7,467 nucleotides of DNA from Spirochaetaceae bacterium (GTDB lineage: Bacteria > Spirochaetota > Spirochaetia > DSM-27196 > PWMO01), in the NCBI GenBank assembly GCA_003558175.1, contig PWMO01000021.1:1-7467 (forward strand). Reading direction: 5' to 3'. The translations under genes and the position numbers were made by a program. The notes below the pieces were generated by a model. It saw only the letters and a list, made by a program, of their open reading frames with translations. It had not been told where the DNA came from and did no database searches. Shown one piece after another: positions 1-4,721 of this stretch; the first letter of the stretch is position 1; each line of letters opens with the position of its first letter.

Positions 1-202
1 GCATCTTAACCGCTCCTGTGGATGCCTGGCGGGCTGGGAGGTGCCGGATGCCGAAGACCTGATAGAGGCGGCGTGCGCGACGGCACTGCTGTTCAGGAGA
101 CGGCGCGGTCCGTGGCGCTCACTGCTCGATCTTCGCGGTTTCGCTGTGCGCTCAGCCGCGCCCGCACGGCTTCAAACCGGCGCCGAGACGCCGCAAGCTT
201 GA
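1..202 (+). CDS. Possible 3' end of an unidentified gene (partial)
   Basis: The second reading frame is open from the left window edge (first full codon at base 2) to a TGA at 200-202, giving about 66 residues with no start needed inside the window. The translated tail contains the stretch GWEVPDAEDLIEAACATALL and then an arginine-rich segment. I recognise no family. The third-position GC is only moderately high, so the coding signal is weaker than in the genes that follow. The stop lies inside the candidate -35 box of the next gene, which would fit one gene ending where the next one's promoter begins. It may equally be a chance open frame in GC-rich DNA; the sequence to the left would decide. 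Confidence 0.25.
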   Translation, partial: HLNRSCGCLAGWEVPDAEDLIEAACATALLFRRRRGPWRSLLDLRGFAVRSAAPARLQTGAETPQA

Positions 203-227
203 CCCCGTTTCCCGGGCAGAGTATGTT
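199..227 (+). promoter_or_regulatory. Candidate sigma70-type promoter of the Rrf2 gene
   Basis: TTGACC at 199-204 matches the -35 consensus in five of six positions. TATGTT at 222-227 matches the -10 consensus in four of six. The spacer is exactly 17 bases. Transcription would begin near 234, leaving a leader of about 20 bases that contains the AAGGAG ribosome binding site at 244-249. Seen by eye only; no transcript data. Confidence 0.45.
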
Positions 228-247
228 TGATCCAGCCCGACACAAGG

Positions 248-263
248 AGTGAACGTGTTCACT
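248..263. promoter_or_regulatory. 16-bp dyad over the Rrf2 start codon, possible autoregulatory operator
   Basis: AGTGAACGTGTTCACT consists of two perfect 7-base inverted arms separated by GT, and those two bases are the first two of the GTG start codon at 255. It lies about 15-30 bases downstream of the predicted transcription start. Rrf2-family repressors generally bind dyads near their own promoters as dimers, so autoregulation is a reasonable inference. The 2-base spacer makes a full RNA hairpin unlikely, but a shorter 5-bp stem with a 6-base loop could partly mask the start codon. No matching operator from a characterised family member comes to mind. Confidence 0.35.
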
Positions 264-668
264 ATTTCGGCGAAGGGAGTCTACGGGATAACGGCGCTGG
301 TAGAGCTCGCGATGAGCTTCAACTCGTCGCCGGTGCAGATCCGCGATATCGCCACCGCACACGGAATCCCACAGCACTACCTGGAACAGATACTCGTTGT
401 GCTGAAGAAGGCCGGATTTGTGGAGAGCTTTCGCGGTGCTCAAGGGGGATACCGTCTGGCACGCGAACCGCGCCTGATCAATGTCCAAGACCTCCTCACG
501 GCGCTCGAAGGGCGACTGGAGGTCGTGAACGAAGACAAGCGGAACGGGGGGCTGGACTTCTTCTGGTCCGAACTTGAACACGCCGTTGCAGCCCAGCTCG
601 ACCGCACTCTGGAAGATCTGCTGCAGGAAAAGCAGCGCCGGGAACGGAGTTTCATCTACACCATCTGA
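255..668 (+). CDS. Rrf2-family transcriptional regulator, cysteine-free (CymR-like)
   Basis: This is a 137-residue winged helix-turn-helix DNA-binding protein. The N-terminus (FTISAKGVYGITALVELA) is the classic Rrf2 helix 1. The recognition helix follows at about 39-54 (PQHYLEQILVVLKKAG) and the wing at 56-70 (VESFRGAQGGYRLAR). Residues 103-125 form the probable dimerisation helix. Length is typical of the family. It has no cysteine at all, so it cannot carry the [2Fe-2S] cluster of IscR, NsrR or RsrR. The short C-terminus ending SFIYTI resembles the cysteine-metabolism repressor CymR, which also senses without a cluster. I chose GTG at 255 because AAGGAG ends five bases before it; the in-frame GTG at 249 overlaps that ribosome binding site and would add two residues. 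The gene stands alone, with its own promoter and a dyad over the start, and converges on the gene at 799-1566. Family assignment is sure; the CymR-like role is inference and the effector and targets are unknown. Confidence 0.93.
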   Translation: MFTISAKGVYGITALVELAMSFNSSPVQIRDIATAHGIPQHYLEQILVVLKKAGFVESFRGAQGGYRLAREPRLINVQDLLTALEGRLEVVNEDKRNGGLDFFWSELEHAVAAQLDRTLEDLLQEKQRRERSFIYTI

Positions 669-708
669 ACCGTCCGGGCGAGCATGGCACCGTCCGGGCG
701 AGTCCGGC
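669..708. repeat. Two tandem copies of a 20-base unit
   Basis: Immediately after the Rrf2 stop codon, ACCGTCCGGGCGAG occurs at 669-682 and again at 689-702. Taken as 20-base units (669-688 and 689-708) the two copies agree at 17 of 20 positions, differing only at three adjacent bases. It could be a small tandem duplication. No further copies are seen in the window. Confidence 0.6.
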
Positions 709-757
709 TGAGGCGATCATGACTTGCGAGGGATTCCGCAGCTGCGATCTCAGCCCC

Positions 758-779
758 GAGGTCCTGGCCCTGGGGTCTC
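758..779. terminator. Weak hairpin in a convergent gap, possible terminator
   Basis: GAGGTCC (758-764) can pair with GGGTCTC (773-779) around an 8-base loop, giving seven pairs of which two are G-U wobbles on the plus-strand transcript. It lies between two converging stop codons (668 on plus, 799 on minus), where terminators are expected. No run of T follows in either direction, so it is not a canonical intrinsic terminator. Confidence 0.2.
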
Positions 780-798
780 AGCCCTGCACGCCCCGCCG

Positions 799-1566
799 TT
801 ACAGAGCCAACACGCTCTTGGCCATCAGCTCGGCAATTTCTTTCTTGCGGTCGGCCGTCATCGCGGCGCTCTCCGAGCGCAGAAAACTCTCGAGGCGGCC
901 AAAGAACGGGTCCGGCAGCGTGCGGAGCCGGCTCACCTGCTCGTGCAGTCCGCGCGCCGACGGCTCAAACTGATGATTGATCGCAAAAAGGACACTGCAG
1001 AGACTGCGAATGAAACCGGCCGCCGAGACCAGAAAGAACAACGAATCCTGCCGCACCACCGCGGCATGCAGATCACCCAGAAAGTGCTCCATGCGAGCCT
1101 GAAGCGCGGCACGCAGTCCCTCCCAGAACTGATCGTTCAGCGCGTCAAGATCCTTGCGCACTTCATCGATCCAGTCTGACTTCTGATACAGAATGCGCGA
1201 CTCTTTCAGCCGGTAGAACATGTACGTTCCCGAGTCTCGATGTACCACCTCGTTTGCCTTGGCGGCGCTGATGATCTCGTTATACCGCTTAACGTCCTTG
1301 TACTCGAGCCGGAACGGGATATCGCGCAGCAGAAACCGGTCTTTGCGATTGCTCTGGAGCGCCTCAAAGGCTACCGTGTCGGCAAACACCTCGCGGCGCT
1401 GTGTCTCGTCCGGGATAGGCCCGGTACAGTACACGTCAAAACTGAGGAAGAAATAGGGATCATACACGTCGTCTCCAGACTCAACGATGGTGATGGTGTC
1501 TACTTCCGACCATCGCGATATGCGTCCGACGATCTCCTGCACTGCACGCTCAACTTTCCGGTTCAT
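799..1566 (-). CDS. Protein of unknown function, possible degenerate nucleotidyltransferase fold
   Basis: A soluble 255-residue protein with no signal peptide and no clear membrane span. I cannot assign a function. The N-terminal third has an alternating strand/helix pattern. TITIVESGDDVYDPYFFLSF (24-43) leads into D44, followed by VYC, and an acidic strand RLEYKD lies at 86-91. This layout recalls the minimal nucleotidyltransferase fold (DUF4037-like proteins), with D44 and E88 at metal-ligand-like places. However, the glycine-serine motif is absent and the usual first Asp of the SDxD pair is Ser42, so activity is doubtful. From about 130 on it is predicted helical, ending in KKEIAELMAKSVLAL. 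The ATG at 1566 is chosen because AGAAGG ends five bases upstream (1572-1577); an extended start at 1620 would run through the promoter. A TTGCAA/TATACT promoter precedes it and its control region is shared with the divergent gene at 1664. The coding call is firm, the fold call weak. Confidence 0.82.
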   Translation of the reverse strand: MNRKVERAVQEIVGRISRWSEVDTITIVESGDDVYDPYFFLSFDVYCTGPIPDETQRREVFADTVAFEALQSNRKDRFLLRDIPFRLEYKDVKRYNEIISAAKANEVVHRDSGTYMFYRLKESRILYQKSDWIDEVRKDLDALNDQFWEGLRAALQARMEHFLGDLHAAVVRQDSLFFLVSAAGFIRSLCSVLFAINHQFEPSARGLHEQVSRLRTLPDPFFGRLESFLRSESAAMTADRKKEIAELMAKSVLAL

Positions 1567-1605
1567 TGGTACCTTCTGATTGCCTCTGTTTCGACCGTTG
1601 CAGGC

Positions 1606-1634
1606 AGTATAGCATGCCACTGCCGTTGTTGCAA
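1606..1634 (-). promoter_or_regulatory. Minus-strand arm of a divergent promoter sharing its -35
   Basis: Read on the minus strand, TTGCAA (1634-1629) is followed by a 17-base spacer and TATACT (1611-1606), which matches the -10 consensus in five of six positions. The start site would be near 1599, giving a leader of about 33 bases carrying the AGAAGG ribosome binding site of the gene that starts at 1566. The -35 is self-complementary and also serves the plus-strand arm. Confidence 0.5.
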
Positions 1635-1657
1635 AAGGAAGCGGTGAAGGCTACTAT
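1629..1657 (+). promoter_or_regulatory. Plus-strand arm of the divergent promoter; possibly leaderless
   Basis: The same TTGCAA (1629-1634), which reads identically on both strands, is followed by a 17-base spacer and TACTAT (1652-1657), four of six matches to the -10 consensus. Six bases separate this -10 from the ATG at 1664. A start seven bases past the -10 would therefore fall on the A of that ATG, predicting a leaderless transcript. No well-placed ribosome binding site precedes this ATG, which fits. Confidence 0.4.
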
Positions 1658-1663
1658 CTGGCC

Positions 1664-2287
1664 ATGCTGCGCATGCTTGCGGTGACCCTTCCCGACCATG
1701 TGAATGCCGCCTGCCTCGCGGCGCAGGATGAGCTGTTCCGCCGCTACGGCCTGATCTCGATGCGCGCGCTGCCGCCGTTGATCCCGCTGCTGTGGCTGTC
1801 GCACTCCGCACACGGCCCCGAAACGTTGCCCGACCGTAACAGCCTGGCCGGGGCGCTTGAAGGGTTCCACCTGAGCCCGTTCACGCTCGGCGCGGTTCGC
1901 GGCTCAGACGCCTACGCAGCTCCGGTCCTCCCGCCAACCTCGATGGTGCTGATTCGTGATCAACTGCAGACCGTCGTGCCCGCCGCGGCAGGCGCTCCCC
2001 CGGACCTTCTACCGGCTCCCGTAGACATGCTTTTCCTCGGGCTGCGCGAGAGCGCGCTGCTTCCGGAACTGCCGTTTGGCGACCGCCCACTGTGGGGTCG
2101 ACCAATCACCACCGCGTCCGTGGAGCTGCTGGAAGTCGAGCTTAAGATCGCACCCGGCACGAACCGCGAGGCGCGGGCGCCGAACCGGGGGCAACCTGGG
2201 ACCGCGCTCTCGAATCAAGGCGGCTGCTTGATTGAGCGAGTTGCCTGGCGTAGCATGGCTGAGCACAAGCTGACGGCAGGCCGATAG
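1664..2287 (+). CDS. Hypothetical protein, possibly related to the 2H/RNA-ligase-like fold
   Basis: A 207-residue protein with very high third-position GC through most of its length, which marks it as truly coding, but I do not recognise it. The opening LAVTLPDHVNAACLAAQDEL (5-24), then FHLSPFTLGAVRG (68-80), VDMLFLGLRE (120-129) and a closing strand SVELLEVELKI (152-162), follow the order of elements in LigT/2'-5' RNA ligase-like 2H phosphoesterases. The two catalytic HxT/S motifs are missing, though, so at most it is an inactive or very distant relative. The Pro-rich PPLIPLLWLS (37-46) is too short and irregular to call a membrane span. The last 45 residues look less protein-like and contain a 7-bp hairpin at DNA level. 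The start is ATG 1664 (another ATG lies three codons on); there is no convincing ribosome binding site, but a -10 box lies six bases upstream. It converges on the operon ending at 2352. Confidence 0.72.
   Translation: MLRMLAVTLPDHVNAACLAAQDELFRRYGLISMRALPPLIPLLWLSHSAHGPETLPDRNSLAGALEGFHLSPFTLGAVRGSDAYAAPVLPPTSMVLIRDQLQTVVPAAAGAPPDLLPAPVDMLFLGLRESALLPELPFGDRPLWGRPITTASVELLEVELKIAPGTNREARAPNRGQPGTALSNQGGCLIERVAWRSMAEHKLTAGR
2213..2233. repeat. Perfect 7-bp inverted repeat inside the end of the 1664-2287 gene
   Basis: AATCAAG (2213-2219) and CTTGATT (2227-2233) form a perfect stem around a 7-base loop about 55 bases before the stop codon of the plus-strand gene. No T-run follows on either strand. 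It could be a weak terminator-like structure for the minus-strand operon, which ends about 120 bases to the right, or a chance hairpin. Confidence 0.3.
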
Positions 2288-2314
2288 GCGGTCCTCAGCT
2301 CGCAGGCGTGTGGG

Positions 2315-2330
2315 AAACGGTGCGCCGTTC
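2315..2330 (-). terminator. Small hairpin downstream of the operon, weak terminator candidate
   Basis: On the minus strand, about 20 bases after the stop of the last operon gene, AACGG and CCGTT (2325-2329 and 2316-2320) form a 5-bp stem around a 4-base loop, extendable by a G-U pair. Only two to three T residues are associated with it. The 64-base convergent gap (2288-2351) holds nothing else that I can see. Confidence 0.22.
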
Positions 2331-2351
2331 ACAATTCCGTTGGGCGCGGGG

Positions 2352-3650
2352 TCAGACGGTTACCACCTGGTCGCGACCGCGCTCCTTCGCTTCGTACAAC
2401 GCGCGGTCGGCAGCCTCAACCAGCTCGCCGACGGTCTCAAAAGCCGGATAGGAGGCTATTCCGCAACTGAAGGTGACGTAGAACTCCCGGCCCTGGAACA
2501 GCTGGCGAATCCTGGCAAAGCTCTCGCGAATCTCGTTCATGATCTGCTCCGCATACTCAAGCGAGGTATCAAACAGCACGACGCCAAACTCTTCTCCGCC
2601 GTAACGGCCCAGGACGTCGGTCTTGCGCAGCCGGTCCTGCAGCAGGCGGGCAAGACTCTTCAATACGCGGTCACCGGTCAGATGGCCGTAGCTGTCGTTT
2701 ACCGACTTGAAGTGATCGATGTCGATCATACAGAAGCAGAGCCCGCTGCCGATGCGTTCGGCTCGCTTCAACTCGGCCGTCAGCATCTCGCGCAGATTGG
2801 AGTGGTTCAACAGTCCAGTGAGCGAGTCCCGTTCCATGAAATAGCGCATGTGGCGGGTACGGGCAGCCCGCAGCCGCAGCAATGCGCCCAGGTAGCGGGG
2901 CACCACCGGCTTACTCACAAAATCGTCACCGCCGTAACCGATTGCCGCCAGCCGCTTTTCGATATCTTTCTCGCTGGAAACAAAGATGATCGGAATACCG
3001 ATAAAGATCTCCTGCTGGCGTATCAGCTGAGTCAGCTCGATCCCGTCCCACTCATCCATGTGCATGTCCATCAGAATCAGCTCGGGCTTGGACTCGATCA
3101 ACACCGGAAAGAGATTACGCGGATCGGACACCACCGAGGTTATCATGCCCTCGGACTGAAGGATGTGCGCGTAGGTAGACACTTCGTCAGGATCGTCGTT
3201 GACTACCAGAACATGATACGGATCGCGGCCGCTGCTGCCGAAGAGGTTGTCCAGCTTGTCGATCAGGCGCGAGATCTCCAGCGGCACCGCGAAGAAGGCG
3301 TCGCCTCCGGCGCGAACTGCCGCCAGGCGCACCTCAAAGCTGTCACTGGCGGCAAGGTAGACCACGCGCAGCTGCTCAGGCAACGAAACTTTGAGCTCGC
3401 GCATCGCGGCGGCACGGTCCGCGTCGGCGCCAAGCGATTCAGCGTCCAGCAGGGCGATCATGCGCCGCGACGCATCCGTGTACTGCCGCAGCTCGCTCCA
3501 GGCATCCAGCCGACGGATCGAAAAGCCAAAGAATCCCAGCTGGTCACTGAGGTCGGCTGCCAGTTCAGCGTCGCTGAGAGCAATGCATACCAACCGCTCC
3601 ATATCGTCGGCTGGCGACGGACTATGAGCCGCGGAGTTCTCGTTCTCCAT
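2352..3650 (-). CDS. Diguanylate cyclase with two receiver domains (PleD-like, REC-REC-GGDEF)
   Basis: Makes cyclic di-GMP from two GTP in the cytoplasm, presumably under phosphorelay control. In this 432-residue protein residues 1-17 are disordered, then come receiver 1 (about 19-137), receiver 2 (146-262) and the GGDEF domain (272-432). The GGDEF signature is GGEEF at 351-355. An RxxD inhibitory site (R342-D345) lies five residues upstream, so feedback inhibition by c-di-GMP is expected. The metal/substrate stretch DIDHFKSVND starts at 310. Receiver 2 is intact: acidic pair D152-D153, phospho-acceptor D195, S225 and K247. Receiver 1 keeps D69 at the acceptor place but has Val122 for the lysine and Ala for Ser/Thr, so it is probably a dimerisation or adaptor domain. 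No output other than GGDEF is present. It is last in the operon, 32 bases after the nth stop. I prefer ATG 3650; TTG 3686 would overlap the nth stop by four bases, but it coincides with a candidate -35. No ribosome binding site is visible at either. Confidence 0.95.
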   Translation of the reverse strand: MENENSAAHSPSPADDMERLVCIALSDAELAADLSDQLGFFGFSIRRLDAWSELRQYTDASRRMIALLDAESLGADADRAAAMRELKVSLPEQLRVVYLAASDSFEVRLAAVRAGGDAFFAVPLEISRLIDKLDNLFGSSGRDPYHVLVVNDDPDEVSTYAHILQSEGMITSVVSDPRNLFPVLIESKPELILMDMHMDEWDGIELTQLIRQQEIFIGIPIIFVSSEKDIEKRLAAIGYGGDDFVSKPVVPRYLGALLRLRAARTRHMRYFMERDSLTGLLNHSNLREMLTAELKRAERIGSGLCFCMIDIDHFKSVNDSYGHLTGDRVLKSLARLLQDRLRKTDVLGRYGGEEFGVVLFDTSLEYAEQIMNEIRESFARIRQLFQGREFYVTFSCGIASYPAFETVGELVEAADRALYEAKERGRDQVVTV

Positions 3651-3657
3651 AGCAAGA

Positions 3658-3686
3658 ATAGTAGGGGATTCCGCAGCCAGATTCAA
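3658..3686 (-). promoter_or_regulatory. Candidate internal promoter for the diguanylate cyclase; possibly leaderless
   Basis: On the minus strand TTGAAT (3686-3681) and TACTAT (3663-3658) are separated by 17 bases; each matches consensus in four of six positions. The -10 ends seven bases before the ATG at 3650, so the transcript would begin at or one base before that codon. The absence of any Shine-Dalgarno sequence there is consistent. TACTAT is the same hexamer as in front of the ATG at 1664. Confidence 0.3.
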
Positions 3687-4420
3687 TCAACCCGGGACTG
3701 TTTTGTCACCGGATCTTCGGCCTCGGCGTTGTTCATGCCGCCCGGATAGGGACAGAGCAGTCTGACCTCACAGCCGGCGCAATCCGGCCGGCGTGCGTGG
3801 CAGCGATACCGGCCGTGGTAGTTGAGCCGCATACTGAATGAGTACTGCCGCTGCGGCGGTATCAGCGCGGCAATTTCCCGCTCGACCCCGTCGGCAGTCG
3901 AGGCGGCAGCCAGCCCGAGGCGCCGCGTCACGCGCGCGAAGTGGGTATCTACAATCACCGCCGGTAGACCGTACAGCGCGCCGCGCAGGACGTTGGCGGT
4001 TTTGCGTCCCACGCCCGGCAGCGAGACCAGCGCTTTCATCGAATCGGGAACTTCTGAATTGAACTGCTCACACAGCAGGCGGGCAGCGGCACGAACGTTG
4101 CGCGCCTTGGCGCGGAAGAAACCGGTGCTGTGAATCAGCTCTTCCACGGTACTCTGCTCGGCGCGCGCCAGGCTGCACGGGTCGGGGAAAGCGGCAAAGA
4201 GAGCCGGTGTAACGAGATTCACCTGCGCGTCGGTGGTCTGCGCCGACAGTATCACCGCGATCAGCAGCTCGTACGGATTCCGGTAGTTCAGCAACGGTTT
4301 GTGGTCGGGATACGCACGCTCGAGACGATCCAGAATGTCGAGCGCGCGCTGCGCTGAGGAGTGTTCTTCGGGCGTTGGGTCTCCAGCGGCTGGCCCCCGG
4401 CTTCGCTTGTTGTTGCTCAT
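3683..4420 (-). CDS. nth: Endonuclease III, Fe-S DNA glycosylase/AP lyase
   Basis: Removes oxidised pyrimidines from DNA and cuts at the resulting abasic site by beta-elimination; first step of base excision repair. The 245-residue protein is somewhat longer than the E. coli enzyme (211), with extra hydrophilic residues at both ends (about 1-22 and 228-245). The helix-hairpin-helix LPGVGRKTANVL spans 134-145 and carries the catalytic lysine K140. The catalytic aspartate is D158 in VDTHFARVTRRLGL. The [4Fe-4S] loop C-x6-C-x2-C-x5-C is complete at C207, C214, C217 and C223. LLIAVILSAQTTDAQVN (52-68) is the conserved DNA-contact helix region. I use ATG 4420: GGGAG lies five bases upstream, and its ATGA overlaps the yidD stop by four bases, implying translational coupling. 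An upstream extension to 4639 would only read through yidD out of frame. Confidence 0.97.
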   Translation of the reverse strand: MSNNKRSRGPAAGDPTPEEHSSAQRALDILDRLERAYPDHKPLLNYRNPYELLIAVILSAQTTDAQVNLVTPALFAAFPDPCSLARAEQSTVEELIHSTGFFRAKARNVRAAARLLCEQFNSEVPDSMKALVSLPGVGRKTANVLRGALYGLPAVIVDTHFARVTRRLGLAAASTADGVEREIAALIPPQRQYSFSMRLNYHGRYRCHARRPDCAGCEVRLLCPYPGGMNNAEAEDPVTKQSRVD

Positions 4421-4710
4421 TCTTGCTCCCGCCTGCGCCGGAAGACGCGGTACTGGGTGCGGATAGCGCTCCATGAGAAATCCGCCGGGACAGGGTCTGT
4501 GCCGCCGCGAAACATCCCGGAACAGCGCAGCACCCGTGCCACGGCGAGCACCATGCCCTTCAATACGCCGTGTCGCATGATCGCTTCCTGCGCGTAGTTC
4601 GAGCAGGTAGGCGTGTATATGCAGTTCGCCGGCAGCCACGGTGAAACCGCATTGCGATAGAGCCAGATCGGCAATATGAACAGCACGCGAAACAGCCGCA
4701 AGATACGCAA
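4417..4710 (-). CDS. yidD: YidD, membrane protein insertion efficiency factor
   Basis: A small, basic, inner-membrane-associated protein (about 97 residues) that assists YidC/Sec-dependent insertion of membrane proteins. Family marks: the amphipathic N-terminal helix LFILPIWLYRNAVSP (10-24), then C30-IYTPTCSNYAQEAIMRHG with the PTCS core at 34-37, and LRC at 61-63 followed by GGTDPVP at 69-75. The usual HPFHPGGYDPVP form is altered here to SGMFRGGTDPVP. Its C-terminal tail is arginine-rich (RVFRRRREQE). The start is uncertain: no in-frame ATG or GTG with a ribosome binding site lies near the expected N-terminus, and TTG 4710, 11 bases after the cdd stop, gives the best family-length protein. 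A GTG at 4686 is an alternative, and the frame stays open to 4854 inside cdd. The 3' end overlaps the nth start (ATGA). yidD normally sits with rpmH, rnpA and yidC near the origin, so this position is unusual. Confidence 0.9.
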   Translation of the reverse strand: MRILRLFRVLFILPIWLYRNAVSPWLPANCIYTPTCSNYAQEAIMRHGVLKGMVLAVARVLRCSGMFRGGTDPVPADFSWSAIRTQYRVFRRRREQE

Positions 4711-4721
4711 AACGGTGCGAC

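Noticed and set aside
93..581. Long minus-strand open frame opposite the Rrf2 gene
   Set aside because: It lies antisense to a clear Rrf2 coding sequence, has no family resemblance and is explained by GC-rich codon bias.
730..742. 13-base string GGGATTCCGCAGC, also at 3665-3677
   Set aside because: One shared 13-mer between two sites is close to chance expectation in a window this size, and the contexts are unrelated.
749..785. CTCAGCCC repeated at 749 and 777
   Set aside because: An 8-base direct repeat in GC-rich DNA is not significant and has no flanking structure of an insertion.
1567..1620. Upstream extension of the 799-1566 gene to an ATG at 1620
   Set aside because: The added 18 codons cover the ribosome binding site and the TATACT -10 box; ATG 1566 has AGAAGG at good spacing.
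2310..3749. 479-codon plus-strand open frame
   Set aside because: It is the antisense shadow of the REC-REC-GGDEF gene, whose catalytic motifs are all on the minus strand; the plus product matches nothing.
4421..4639. N-terminal extension of endonuclease III
   Set aside because: These 73 codons overlap most of yidD in another frame and do not resemble the family; ATG 4420 has GGGAG upstream.
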